A DNA stretch of 64,000 nucleotides from JBIYSM02 sp044759095 (GTDB lineage Bacteria > Bacillota > Bacilli > Brevibacillales > Brevibacillaceae), in assembly GCF_044759095.2 (NCBI RefSeq), contig NZ_JBIYSM020000019.1:1-64000 (forward strand). Reading direction: 5' to 3'. Every line of letters starts with the position of its first letter. The first letter of the stretch is position 1. Below are positions 17,255 to 25,751 of this stretch, piece after piece. A model generated the notes under the pieces. It was not told the origin of the DNA. It saw only the letters and a program-made list of their open reading frames with translations, and did no database searches. A program made the translations under genes and the position numbers.

Positions 17255-19036
17255 CTAATTTGTTATCTTTTGAGCCAGTATATGTTTTTCGAAATCTTCT
17301 TTCGAAAGCGGTTTTTCGAAAAAGTACCCTTGTCCCATATCACAATGAATTTGTTTTAGGAATGTTACCTGGTTGCCATTTTCAATGCCTTCCGCAATCA
17401 CGTTGAGACGCAGTGAATGAGCCATGGTAATGATCGAGGAAACAATGGCCAAATCAGTCGAACTAGTCGAAATATTTTGGACAAAAGATTGATCGATCTT
17501 CAATCGGTGAATCGGAAATCGCCGTAAATAGCTTAGCGAAGAGTAACCGGTGCCAAAATCATCTAGTGATAATTGAATGCCAAGTGATTTACATTCATGG
17601 AGTGTTTCTGCAGCTTTCTCCAAATTCCTGACGAAGACGCTTTCTGTTAATTCCAGCTCAAGGTGATTTGGGCTTAAACCCGTTTCCTTGACGATACGGG
17701 TCACCATGTCTACAAAATCATTTTGCAGAAATTGAAAAGGAGAAATATTGACCGCTACACGCATTGGCGGATACCCCTTTTCCTGCCACATGATGTTTTG
17801 CCTGCACGCTTCCCATAAAACCCATTCGCCAATTGGTAAAATTAACCCGGTCTCTTCTGCCAATGGGATAAACCTGGATGGAGGAATACATCCCATTTCA
17901 GGATGATTCCAACGAAGTAACGCTTCCATCCCTACAACTCTCCCTGTATGCAGTTGGAATTGAGGCTGAAAATACAGCTGGAATTCCTGGCGCATCACTG
18001 CTTTCCGCAGATTTGTCTCAAGTTTTAATCGCTCCGCAACTTTCGTGTTCATGGCATGGGTATAAAATTGATAAGTGTTCCCACCATTCTCCTTGGCTCT
18101 GTACATGGCAGCATCCGCGTGTTTTATCAATGTTTTTACATCTTTCCCGTCAATCGGGAAAATGCTGCTGCCCACGCTGACTCCAATAAACAGCTCGTGT
18201 CCACTCACATAAAAGGGTTCGGATAAAGAGTGAACAATCTTATGCGAAACCTCGGCAACGTCTTGTGTTGATTTTATATTGGGGAGCAATACAATAAATT
18301 CATCCCCGCCTAAACGTGAAACGGTATCTGTTTTTCGCAAAATGCTGGAAAGCCGTTTTGCCACCTCTTGCAATATCAGATCTCCGACAGCATGTCCTAA
18401 TGAATCATTAATCGGTTTAAAACGATCCAAATCAATAAAGATGACCGCAAAGGATTGCTGATAAAGAGCGGCGTGCTCCAACTCCAATAAAATGCGGTCC
18501 TCAAATAAAAAGCGGTTAGGCAATCCGGTTAGATTATCATGATAGGCCTGATGTATGATTTGTTCTTCAAAGCGCTTCCGTTCTGTTATGTCACGAAAGG
18601 TTGCGGAGTAAAAAACCGTTTTTCCTTTTTCGTCCTTGATCGATTGAATGGAGAGATGCTCCAGGTAATTCTCTCCATTCTTGCGGCGATTCCAAATTTC
18701 CCCCGTCCAATAGCCGGATTCGTGAATCGAAGTCCACATGTCGACATAAAAATCTGCGCCATGACGACCTGAGCTTAAGATCTTGGGATTTTTGCCGATA
18801 ATTTCTTCTTTTTGGTATCCCGTCAGTTTCGTAAATGCGGGATTAATCAGCAGGATGGTTCCCTTTCGATCGGTGACCATGATGGCTTCACGTGCAGTCT
18901 CACACGCCAATGCTGCTAGCCGTAACGTATATTCGTTCCACATGTTTAGGCTATTCGTATGTTCATGGCGGACACCGGTTTGATAGTTAGCCAGCTCCTT
19001 AATAAGTTCTTTCGTACTTATCTCTCTGCTCCCCAT
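17255..19036 (-). CDS. PAS-GGDEF-EAL cyclic-di-GMP enzyme
   Basis: A 593-residue cytosolic protein. A PAS domain spans about residues 45-150 (VTDRKGTILLINPAFTKLTGY, ending in a PAC FRDITERK). The diguanylate cyclase domain has the active-site loop RLGGDEFIVLL, and the phosphodiesterase domain begins GMEALLRWNHPEMG, with DDFGTGYSSL and the late AEGIENG motif. Both catalytic loops look intact, so it may make or break cyclic-di-GMP; in many such proteins one domain is regulatory. It is second of four genes in the operon. Confidence 0.87.
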   Translation of the reverse strand: MGSREISTKELIKELANYQTGVRHEHTNSLNMWNEYTLRLAALACETAREAIMVTDRKGTILLINPAFTKLTGYQKEEIIGKNPKILSSGRHGADFYVDMWTSIHESGYWTGEIWNRRKNGENYLEHLSIQSIKDEKGKTVFYSATFRDITERKRFEEQIIHQAYHDNLTGLPNRFLFEDRILLELEHAALYQQSFAVIFIDLDRFKPINDSLGHAVGDLILQEVAKRLSSILRKTDTVSRLGGDEFIVLLPNIKSTQDVAEVSHKIVHSLSEPFYVSGHELFIGVSVGSSIFPIDGKDVKTLIKHADAAMYRAKENGGNTYQFYTHAMNTKVAERLKLETNLRKAVMRQEFQLYFQPQFQLHTGRVVGMEALLRWNHPEMGCIPPSRFIPLAEETGLILPIGEWVLWEACRQNIMWQEKGYPPMRVAVNISPFQFLQNDFVDMVTRIVKETGLSPNHLELELTESVFVRNLEKAAETLHECKSLGIQLSLDDFGTGYSSLSYLRRFPIHRLKIDQSFVQNISTSSTDLAIVSSIITMAHSLRLNVIAEGIENGNQVTFLKQIHCDMGQGYFFEKPLSKEDFEKHILAQKITN

Positions 19037-19066
19037 ATGATTCCCCCTGATTCGCAGCCTTCCCCA

Positions 19067-21076
19067 TCATTCATTAGGGAGAAGGTAATTTTCTAATGCT
19101 TGAGAAGGTATAGGAGGGCTGAATAAATAACCCTGCATTTCATTGCAATGTAGCATTTTCAAAAATTCCACTTGCTCGATTTCATCGACTCCTTCGGCGA
19201 TTACCTTCAAATTAAGCCCTTTTGCCAACGATATCACCGCTTTCACAATCGCTGCATGATCATCCTTGGTTGTAACATGACGAACGAACGATCTGTCAAT
19301 TTTTAAGGTATCGATGGGAAAACGGCTCAGGTAGCTTAAAGAGGAATATCCGGTCCCGAAATCATCAATCGATAAGGTAAGACCGAGGCATCTTAATTCA
19401 TTGAGGGTTTCAATCACTCGGTTTCCATCGCTCATGGCGATGTTTTCGGTTATCTCCAATTCCAAATACTGAGGATCCAATCCAGTTTCCTCCAAGATTC
19501 GCGCAATCGTTTCTACCAGATTTTCTTGTTGAAATTGGCGGCCTGATAGATTCACTGCCACTTGAATCGGTTTGTACCCGGCATCCTGCCAGGCTTTGTT
19601 CTGTTTGCAGGCAGTACGCAGCACCCACTCCCCAATCGGAATAATCAAACCTGTTTCTTCTGCAAGGGGAATAAAATCAACGGGACTTATCATTCCCAAC
19701 TCAGGATGCCTCCACCGAATCAAAGCTTCCGTCCCTACGATCTGATTTGTCTTCAAGTCTACCTTGGGCTGATAATACACGAGGAATTCATCGCGCTCCA
19801 ATGCCTTATGAAGATTACTCTCCAGCACTAGCCTCTCCAGTGCCTTTTCGTTCATATCAGATGTATAAAATTGATAGGTGTTTCCTCCCTTTTCCTTCGC
19901 ACTGTACATGGCCGTGTCGGCATTCTTCAATAAGGTTTCCGGGTCGTTTCCGTCTAGCGGATACAAACTAATTCCCATACTCGTGGTCAAAAAAAATTCT
20001 TGATTCCCTACGACTAATGGTTGTTCAAAGGATTGAACAATGTTCCTTACCTTCAGTGCCGCATCTTCCACATTTTTGATGGGTGAAAGCAGGATCGAAA
20101 ATTCATCACCGCCCATACGAGCCACGGTATCCCCTTCTCTAACCGCACTTTGCAGCCGTTCTGAAACAGCTTGCAATATTTGATCTCCAACGGAATGCCC
20201 CAAGCTGTCGTTTATACTTTTAAATCGATCCAAATCAAGAAATACCAGTGCCGCCCATGTATTCATGTGTTGAGCTTGATCCAATACCGAGGTAAGCTGC
20301 TCATGAAACAAAGATCTGTTCTGCAAACCGGTGAGGGAATCGTGACCCGATTGATGTGCAATTCGTTCCTCAAAGAACTTGTGCTCCGTAATATCTGTAA
20401 AAATACCCGCATACCCTCTGATTTGGCCCGTTGACTCTTTAATCGCCGTAATCGTGAGCCATTGTAAATAAATTTCACCGTTCTTCCGCCTATTCCAAAT
20501 TTCGCCCTGCCATCGACCCGTTTCATGAATAGAGGCCCACATATGCAGATAAAACTCCCCATCATGACGTCCGGAACTCAGGATGCTTGGTTTTTTTCCG
20601 ATCACATCTTCAGCCAGATATCCCGTAACCGTTTCGAAAGCAGGATTAACCTTTTGAATACGTCCGGAACGGTCCGTAATCATGATTCCCTCAACGGTAT
20701 TGTTAAAAATGGCGGAAGCCAGATACAACTGCTCTTCATGGTCATTTAACACGTTTTGTTTCGAAAATACACCAAGGTAGTTGGTGATTTCTTCCTCCTC
20801 GTTCTTAACCACGCTGATCGTCAGCAAAACTTTAAGCGTTTCGCCATGTCTACCACGAAATCGAGGAGTACCCTTCCATTGATCAAACCCAACCGGAAAG
20901 AGAAATTCGTGCTTCTCCGCAAAAAAAAGGGACATATGCTTGCCTACCACTTCGCGGATGCTGTAGCCCGTAATGGTCGTGACCGCAGGGTTAGTGAATT
21001 GTATGATTCCGTTCGCATCGGTAATGACGATCCCATTATGTGACATCTGATAGATTTTGTCTCCTTTTCCAATCAT
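19067..21076 (-). CDS. Tandem PAS - GGDEF-EAL cyclic-di-GMP enzyme
   Basis: A 669-residue paralogue of the next gene, with an extra N-terminal PAS. PAS1 is at about residues 10-110 (SHNGIVITDANGIIQFTNPAV). PAS2 is at about 125-240 (IMITDRSGRIQKVNPAFETVTGY, PAC IFTDITEHK). GGDEF has RMGGDEFSILL, and EAL begins GTEALIRWRHPELG with DDFGTGYSSL. Both active sites look complete. The start at 21076 (MIGKGDK) leads the operon; a perfect palindrome lies upstream at 21130-21147. The ligand of the PAS domains is unknown; no haem-binding residue is obvious. Confidence 0.87.
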   Translation of the reverse strand: MIGKGDKIYQMSHNGIVITDANGIIQFTNPAVTTITGYSIREVVGKHMSLFFAEKHEFLFPVGFDQWKGTPRFRGRHGETLKVLLTISVVKNEEEEITNYLGVFSKQNVLNDHEEQLYLASAIFNNTVEGIMITDRSGRIQKVNPAFETVTGYLAEDVIGKKPSILSSGRHDGEFYLHMWASIHETGRWQGEIWNRRKNGEIYLQWLTITAIKESTGQIRGYAGIFTDITEHKFFEERIAHQSGHDSLTGLQNRSLFHEQLTSVLDQAQHMNTWAALVFLDLDRFKSINDSLGHSVGDQILQAVSERLQSAVREGDTVARMGGDEFSILLSPIKNVEDAALKVRNIVQSFEQPLVVGNQEFFLTTSMGISLYPLDGNDPETLLKNADTAMYSAKEKGGNTYQFYTSDMNEKALERLVLESNLHKALERDEFLVYYQPKVDLKTNQIVGTEALIRWRHPELGMISPVDFIPLAEETGLIIPIGEWVLRTACKQNKAWQDAGYKPIQVAVNLSGRQFQQENLVETIARILEETGLDPQYLELEITENIAMSDGNRVIETLNELRCLGLTLSIDDFGTGYSSLSYLSRFPIDTLKIDRSFVRHVTTKDDHAAIVKAVISLAKGLNLKVIAEGVDEIEQVEFLKMLHCNEMQGYLFSPPIPSQALENYLLPNE

Positions 21077-21129
21077 GATCGACAAGGCATTTTATCTATA
21101 ATTGTAATCGGATGGAAATTTCAGATACA

Positions 21130-21147
21130 ATCAGGGAATTCCCTGAT
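21130..21147. promoter_or_regulatory. Perfect 18-bp palindrome upstream of signalling operon
   Basis: ATCAGGGAATTCCCTGAT reads the same on both strands. It lies 54 bases ahead of the first GGDEF-EAL gene, in the promoter region. Candidate operator; the binding protein is unknown. Confidence 0.45.
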
Positions 21148-21162
21148 ATTTAACCGAAAAAA

Positions 21163-21201
21163 AACAAAAAAAACAGTTATCTTTTGATTCAGCGATAACT
21201 G
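21163..21201 (-). terminator. Terminator of the alpha/beta hydrolase gene
   Basis: On the minus strand CAGTTATC and GATAACTG (21174-21201) form a stem followed by eight T and further T-rich sequence, 19 bases past the hydrolase stop. Confidence 0.8.
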
Positions 21202-21219
21202 CTTTCCATACGAAACTAC

Positions 21220-22020
21220 TTATCCTACCGCATCAGATACCTGTTTTTGATTCAAGATAAAGCCAATCGAGATTCGGTTAAATTCTTCTGGCTGATCCAC
21301 GTTGACGACGTGGCCGGAGTTGGAAATCAAAGCCAGTCTGGAATATTTCCTCTGGCTCACACATGCTTCGACAGAAGGTAAAAACATATAGTCCTCGTCC
21401 CCCATAATGTACAGGGTAGGGATCGGAGGTTCCTTTGCCAACAGTGCGCTTAAGAACGAATTAACGCCCTTGGTCAGTTTAAACCATTTCTTGAATTCTT
21501 TCTGGCACAGCTTTTTGGCTTCTCTTACAAAAAGTGACCGGGATTCCCGATGTCTTTTCCTCGGCATGATAACCCACGCAAACAAACGATACAGCCACAT
21601 ATAGGGAACAAAATGCTTCACCATGTTGCCTAATGTAATCAGAACCTGGGAACGAAAGTTCAGCTTGGTTACAGCGCCGCCCAATACCATCGAACGTATT
21701 TTGGAAGGATACCTCTCGGCAATCGACTGAATCACGATCGTACCGAGAGATATCCCGACAAAATGCGTGGAGTGGATTTGCAAATGGTTCAAAACATCAA
21801 TGATATCCTTGCTTACTTCGGCAAACGTATAGTCCTTAAACCACTTGCGCTTGGAGTCCTTTGATTTCCCATGGCCACGAAGGTCAACGAGTAGAATATT
21901 AAACTTCTCTTTGAATGGTTTCAGCTGTTTATACCATATGGTTGAGCTCCCCCCTGCCCCGTGCACAAAGGTCACCCATTCATCATTTTCTCCGCGTACA
22001 TACGTCTTGTAATGAATCAA
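21220..22020 (-). CDS. Alpha/beta hydrolase
   Basis: A 266-residue alpha/beta hydrolase. HGAGGSSTIWYKQL forms the oxyanion region and GISLGT the nucleophile elbow (GxSxG complete). GDEDYMFLP supplies the acid and NSGHVVNVDQPEEF the catalytic histidine. The cap is basic (VIMPRKRHRESR). It is monocistronic with a good terminator; the substrate is unknown. The general form resembles carboxylesterases and lactonases of the YvaM/RsbQ type. Confidence 0.83.
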   Translation of the reverse strand: MIHYKTYVRGENDEWVTFVHGAGGSSTIWYKQLKPFKEKFNILLVDLRGHGKSKDSKRKWFKDYTFAEVSKDIIDVLNHLQIHSTHFVGISLGTIVIQSIAERYPSKIRSMVLGGAVTKLNFRSQVLITLGNMVKHFVPYMWLYRLFAWVIMPRKRHRESRSLFVREAKKLCQKEFKKWFKLTKGVNSFLSALLAKEPPIPTLYIMGDEDYMFLPSVEACVSQRKYSRLALISNSGHVVNVDQPEEFNRISIGFILNQKQVSDAVG

Positions 22021-22082
22021 TTGCCTTACCCCCTCTGTCTATTATATAGAAGGGGCAGCACCCTTAAAAGGTTTACCATTTT

Positions 22083-23024
22083 CTAGGATGAACGCTTTTG
22101 GCCCATGAATTTCAGTGTTTCGACGATCCCTGTTTGATACGGAGTCATGGGAATTTTCCCGATTTGCTTTTCCAGTTTCTCTCCGCTTAGCACGACAGGA
22201 TTTTCCGTCAAATACATCATTTCCACAACTTCCTTCATCATCTTATCCACCAGTCCAAGCAGCCATAGCATTGGCTTTGTAACCGTTCCCACCCGTTTCC
22301 GGTATCCTGTCTCCTCTCTTAGAATCTGCACAATCTCCTCCCCGGAAATGACCCCGCTCCCCGGTATATTCCAATTCTGCCCATAAGCCGAATCACACAA
22401 GGAAAGCTGTACCAAAGCTTTGGCTCCATCAGGGGTATAGATGTATTCCCTTTTCCTCTTTTGATTTCCAATAAACATGGCTCGTTTGTTGGATAGAACG
22501 CCTTGGAAGGTGTAGTGGAGCATGGTATTTCCGGCATGAGGACCGTAAAAGTCGGGAAAATGAGCGATGATCGCCGGTATGCCAGATTGTTTGACCATTG
22601 TCTCGAGTTGGAAACGAATGCGCCCTTTTTTTGTATGCGGAACTTTTGGTGTATCTTCCGTCACTTTTGTTCCATTGCCTTTTCCATACGCATAAATATT
22701 ATCTACCACCACAAGCCTTGCGTTGTTTCTTTCAGCGGCATTCAGAATGTTGCTCATGAGAACAGGCAGCCGGCTTTCCCATTCATAATAGGGCAGATTC
22801 ATCGCATGGAAGATAACATCTGCCCCTGCTGTAGCTTCTATCAGACGATCCATATCAAAAGCATCCCCAGGAAAGATGTTCACCTTTTCCTCCTCTCCAA
22901 ATAGGGATGCAAGTCTTGACTCACCACGTGCAAAAGCCGTTACTTCTATTCCTCTCGCAATCAATTCCATTACAATCGCATAACCTATACTACCGCTTGC
23001 GCCTAACACAGCCGCCTTTTTCAA
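22083..23024 (-). CDS. NAD-dependent epimerase/dehydratase-like SDR
   Basis: A 313-residue extended SDR. The Rossmann motif GASGSIG is near residue 8, VDNIYAYGKG lies at the active-site tyrosine position, and FPDFYGPHAG is the substrate loop. I choose TTG at 23024 (MKKAAVLGASG) because GGAGGG lies five bases upstream and the longer frame adds 29 residues foreign to the family. It is preceded by a palindrome shared with the adjacent TetR gene, so it is the likely target of that repressor. The last part has hydrophobic MLWLLGLVDKMM, seen in membrane-associated relatives. Confidence 0.78.
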   Translation of the reverse strand: MKKAAVLGASGSIGYAIVMELIARGIEVTAFARGESRLASLFGEEEKVNIFPGDAFDMDRLIEATAGADVIFHAMNLPYYEWESRLPVLMSNILNAAERNNARLVVVDNIYAYGKGNGTKVTEDTPKVPHTKKGRIRFQLETMVKQSGIPAIIAHFPDFYGPHAGNTMLHYTFQGVLSNKRAMFIGNQKRKREYIYTPDGAKALVQLSLCDSAYGQNWNIPGSGVISGEEIVQILREETGYRKRVGTVTKPMLWLLGLVDKMMKEVVEMMYLTENPVVLSGEKLEKQIGKIPMTPYQTGIVETLKFMGQKRSS

Positions 23025-23037
23025 GGGTATCCCTCCA

Positions 23038-23060
23038 TTAATTAACCATTGTTCAATTAA
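23038..23060. promoter_or_regulatory. TetR-type operator between SDR and regulator
   Basis: TTAATTAACCA, one central base and TGTTCAATTAA form a 23-bp imperfect palindrome 14 bases ahead of the SDR start. The half-site TGTTCAATTAA recurs at 23674-23684 before the TetR gene. Confidence 0.6.
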
Positions 23061-23073
23061 ATTGCAAAAAAAA

Positions 23074-23652
23074 TTATTCCCTATGCAATGCCTTGAGAAG
23101 AAAGGAAACATGCGATTCTGCCATCATCCGAACGTCTTCAAACGTTTGGTTGCAGTGGCGACAATAATGGGTGACAAAACCGTGCAGGGACAAAAACACA
23201 GACCATATTTCCTGGAGAGTCACCTTGTTTCCGCATAAGGAATGCACCGCTTTTGCAAATTTTTCATAGCTTGCGCTTGGCCCATCATCCATAAAGTTTT
23301 GAACTTCCTTGTCTTTGATGAGAAACATAATCTCGTAATGACTCTGATGCGTGAGACCAAATTGGATAAATCCCAGCAACACTTCTCTAAGCTTTTCCTT
23401 CGGATCCAACTGTCGGCTCATGATCTCTTCAAGGATTCCGTCCAGAAGAGAAAAATCCAGCTTCACCATCGCATAGAACAAATCCGCTTTATTTTTAAAA
23501 TGATAGTAGATCGCACCGTGGCTGTAGTTCAATTCTTGGGCGATTTGTCTCATGGAGACATTTTGATATCCTCTCTCTCTAAATAATCCCCGTGCTACGT
23601 CCATGATCATCTCTCGGGTCAGTTCTTGCGCAACTGCTTTTCTCGGTGTCAT
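23074..23652 (-). CDS. TetR family transcriptional regulator
   Basis: A 192-residue TetR protein. The N-terminal HTH covers residues 15-60 (VARGLFRERGYQNVSMRQIAQELNYSHGAIYYHFKNKADL). The ligand domain contains HYCRHCNQTF, an HxxCRHC cluster that might bind metal or react with thiol agents. It lies upstream of the SDR gene in the same direction, with the operator half-site found before both genes. It probably represses itself and the SDR. Confidence 0.85.
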   Translation of the reverse strand: MTPRKAVAQELTREMIMDVARGLFRERGYQNVSMRQIAQELNYSHGAIYYHFKNKADLFYAMVKLDFSLLDGILEEIMSRQLDPKEKLREVLLGFIQFGLTHQSHYEIMFLIKDKEVQNFMDDGPSASYEKFAKAVHSLCGNKVTLQEIWSVFLSLHGFVTHYCRHCNQTFEDVRMMAESHVSFLLKALHRE

Positions 23653-23713
23653 GTCGCCCTCCTTTTTGACCGCTGTTCAATTAAATAATAAGCACTAATC
23701 CAATTTTTGTCAA

Positions 23714-23922
23714 CACTCATTTTCTGAGTGATGAGACTGTCGAAAAAGGAATTCGTGTCTATTCGGGACCGATTTCTCCGCTCCGGGACGATTCGCGTGG
23801 GCATCGCCAAAGCCGCGTCCCTACGCTAGCAGGTAGTCACAGCTCGCGGGTAGCTGGAGGAATCGGTCCCTCTCCAAACCATTGGTTTCTCAACAAACTG
23901 ATCACTCATTTCCTGAGTGATG
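23714..23922. repeat. Direct-repeat-bounded inverted-repeat element
   Basis: CACTCATTTTCTGAGTGATG (23714-23733) and CACTCATTTCCTGAGTGATG (23903-23922) differ by one base, and each is itself a hairpin. Between them GGGACCGATTTCTCC (23765-23779) faces its reverse complement GGAGGAATCGGTCCC (23856-23870) with one mismatch. The element is more GC-rich than its surroundings and has no coding potential. It looks like a small repeat of the MITE or REP type between the TetR gene and the convergent side of the dehydrogenase gene. Confidence 0.55.
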
Positions 23923-23950
23923 TACTCGTTCGGACTTGCAAGATCCAACC

Positions 23951-24835
23951 TTACTGCTTGTCAAACCACTTGATCAGCGCCTGCGTGCCGCTGTCTTCCT
24001 CTCCCATTGCAGCCAACTCTTTGTACAACGACTGGGACAACTCCAAACCGGGCGTCAGCAGGCCCATCTCCTTTGCCGCCTCCAGCGCAATCGTCATGTC
24101 CTTGATGAAGTGCTTGACGTAGAATCCCGGCGCAAAGTTGCCGGCGATCATGCGCGGGGCCAAATTGCTCAGCGACCAACTCCCAGCCGCGCCCGCCTCG
24201 ATACTCTTCAGTACGCGGGACGGGTCGAGACCTGCTTTTTTGGCGTAGGCGATCGCCTCGCAGACGCCAATCATGTTGGAAGCAATGGCAATCTGGTTGC
24301 ACATCTTCGTATGCTGCCCGGCTCCGGGGCCTCCTTGCAGGATGACGTTGGTACCCATCACCTTGAGGATCGGCTCAACAGCAGCAAACGCTTCCGCATC
24401 GCCGCCTGCCATGATAGTCAGCCGCGCCTCCCGCGCACCGATATCGCCACCGGAGACAGGGGCATCCAGCGCATGCAGGGAGCGCTGTTTCGCCTCGTCG
24501 TAAATCTTTCGCGCCAGGGACGGTTTGGAGGTCGTCATATCGATCAAATAGCTTCCCGGCTGCGCATTCGCCACGATTCCATCCGTACTGAGATAGATCT
24601 CCTCCACGTCCTGCGGATAGCCGACCATGGTGATCACCACCTGCGCGGATGATGCCAAATCAGCCACCCGGTCGACCCAGACCGCGCCCTGGGCGATCAG
24701 TTCTTCCGCTTTTGCTTTCGTGCGGTTGTAGACCAGCACGCGATAACCCGCCTTGAGCAGATGGCCCGCCATGCTTTTACCCATCACGCCCGTTCCGATA
24801 AAGCCGATCACTGTCTTGTCCGTTTGCAAGGACAT
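23951..24835 (-). CDS. 3-hydroxyisobutyrate dehydrogenase-like enzyme
   Basis: A 294-residue beta-hydroxyacid dehydrogenase. The NAD(P)-binding start IGFIGTGVMGKSMAGHLL leads the protein. The substrate motif is DAPVSGGDIGAREARLTIMAGG, and the catalytic lysine lies in QHTKMCNQIAIA. Motif IV is KDMTIAL. Relatives reduce tartronate semialdehyde, oxidise 3-hydroxyisobutyrate or reduce succinate semialdehyde; the choice cannot be made here. ATG 24835 has GGGAG upstream. It stands alone. Confidence 0.85.
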   Translation of the reverse strand: MSLQTDKTVIGFIGTGVMGKSMAGHLLKAGYRVLVYNRTKAKAEELIAQGAVWVDRVADLASSAQVVITMVGYPQDVEEIYLSTDGIVANAQPGSYLIDMTTSKPSLARKIYDEAKQRSLHALDAPVSGGDIGAREARLTIMAGGDAEAFAAVEPILKVMGTNVILQGGPGAGQHTKMCNQIAIASNMIGVCEAIAYAKKAGLDPSRVLKSIEAGAAGSWSLSNLAPRMIAGNFAPGFYVKHFIKDMTIALEAAKEMGLLTPGLELSQSLYKELAAMGEEDSGTQALIKWFDKQ

Positions 24836-25016
24836 GTTCACCACTCCCATCGCTGTAACAGAACATTCCAAGTTGTAGTTTTCTCCTTGATCCCATCATC
24901 TCCTTTTTTTATGCGGCTTCTTTTTCGATCTTTTATGTTTTCGCAAACGTAACGTAAAGCACAGCAGAAAACCTAGCAGTGATCTTTCCGCTAGGTTTTC
25001 TTACTAGTGGGGTGAT

Positions 25017-25751
25017 TTATTTGGCGGCGGCTGAAGACGGCGTATTGGAGTTGGCGATAATGAGAACCACCCTGCGATTTTTGCGGCGCCCTTCTTCCGT
25101 GTTGTTCGGGTGCGACGGACGGTACTCGCCGTAACCGGTAACGACAAACCGTCCCGGATCCAAGTGGTGCCGGTCGATCAAATAGCGGGCAATCGCGCTG
25201 GCTCTAGCTGCTGACAATTCCCAGTTTGTCGGAAATTTGGCACTCGCAATCGGAACGTTATCGGTGTGCCCCTCCAGCCTGATTTCGTTCGGGATCTGCT
25301 GCAGCAGCGGAGCGATATGATCCAGCAAGGATTTGGTCATATCCAGAAGATCCGCTTTGCCGGAATCAAAAGACATCACTTCCGGCATGGCGATCTCGAT
25401 GCCTAGTTTGGTTCGCTGCACCGATAAGTCAATCTTGTTGTCTTTGGAAAAGTGAGAGACCGTTTCCATGATCTTCTGGATTTCCTCTTCGTTTTTCATG
25501 ACTTCAAGCAACTGCTCTTCCGTCTTCTTGTCGATTTGAACCGTATTCTCTCCTTGGTTGCCGAGCAAACTGCGATTGTTGAACGAATCAACCACAGACT
25601 TCATTTTGATGCGGTCGACTTGGGAAAAAGAAAAGAGGAGCACAAACAACACCAGGATCAAAGTCATCAAGTCAGCGTATGTGACCAGCCAGCCGGACTG
25701 TGGCCTATCCAGAAATCCCCTGCTTCGCTTCATGTTTTGCACGGTCGTCAT
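25017..25751 (-). CDS. motS: Flagellar stator protein MotB/MotS-type
   Basis: A 244-residue stator subunit. One N-terminal helix carries the ion-binding aspartate in VTYADLMTLIL, followed by a plug-like helix and a C-terminal OmpA domain (LEGHTDNVPI, ELSAARASAIARYLI, GYGEYRP) that binds peptidoglycan. The helix LILVLFVLLFSFSQVD resembles Bacillus MotS, the sodium-driven form, more than MotB; this is judged by eye. Its start overlaps the end of motP by 47 bases, or by 29 if ATG 25733 is used. No other flagellar genes are in the window. Confidence 0.82.
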   Translation of the reverse strand: MTTVQNMKRSRGFLDRPQSGWLVTYADLMTLILVLFVLLFSFSQVDRIKMKSVVDSFNNRSLLGNQGENTVQIDKKTEEQLLEVMKNEEEIQKIMETVSHFSKDNKIDLSVQRTKLGIEIAMPEVMSFDSGKADLLDMTKSLLDHIAPLLQQIPNEIRLEGHTDNVPIASAKFPTNWELSAARASAIARYLIDRHHLDPGRFVVTGYGEYRPSHPNNTEEGRRKNRRVVLIIANSNTPSSAAAK

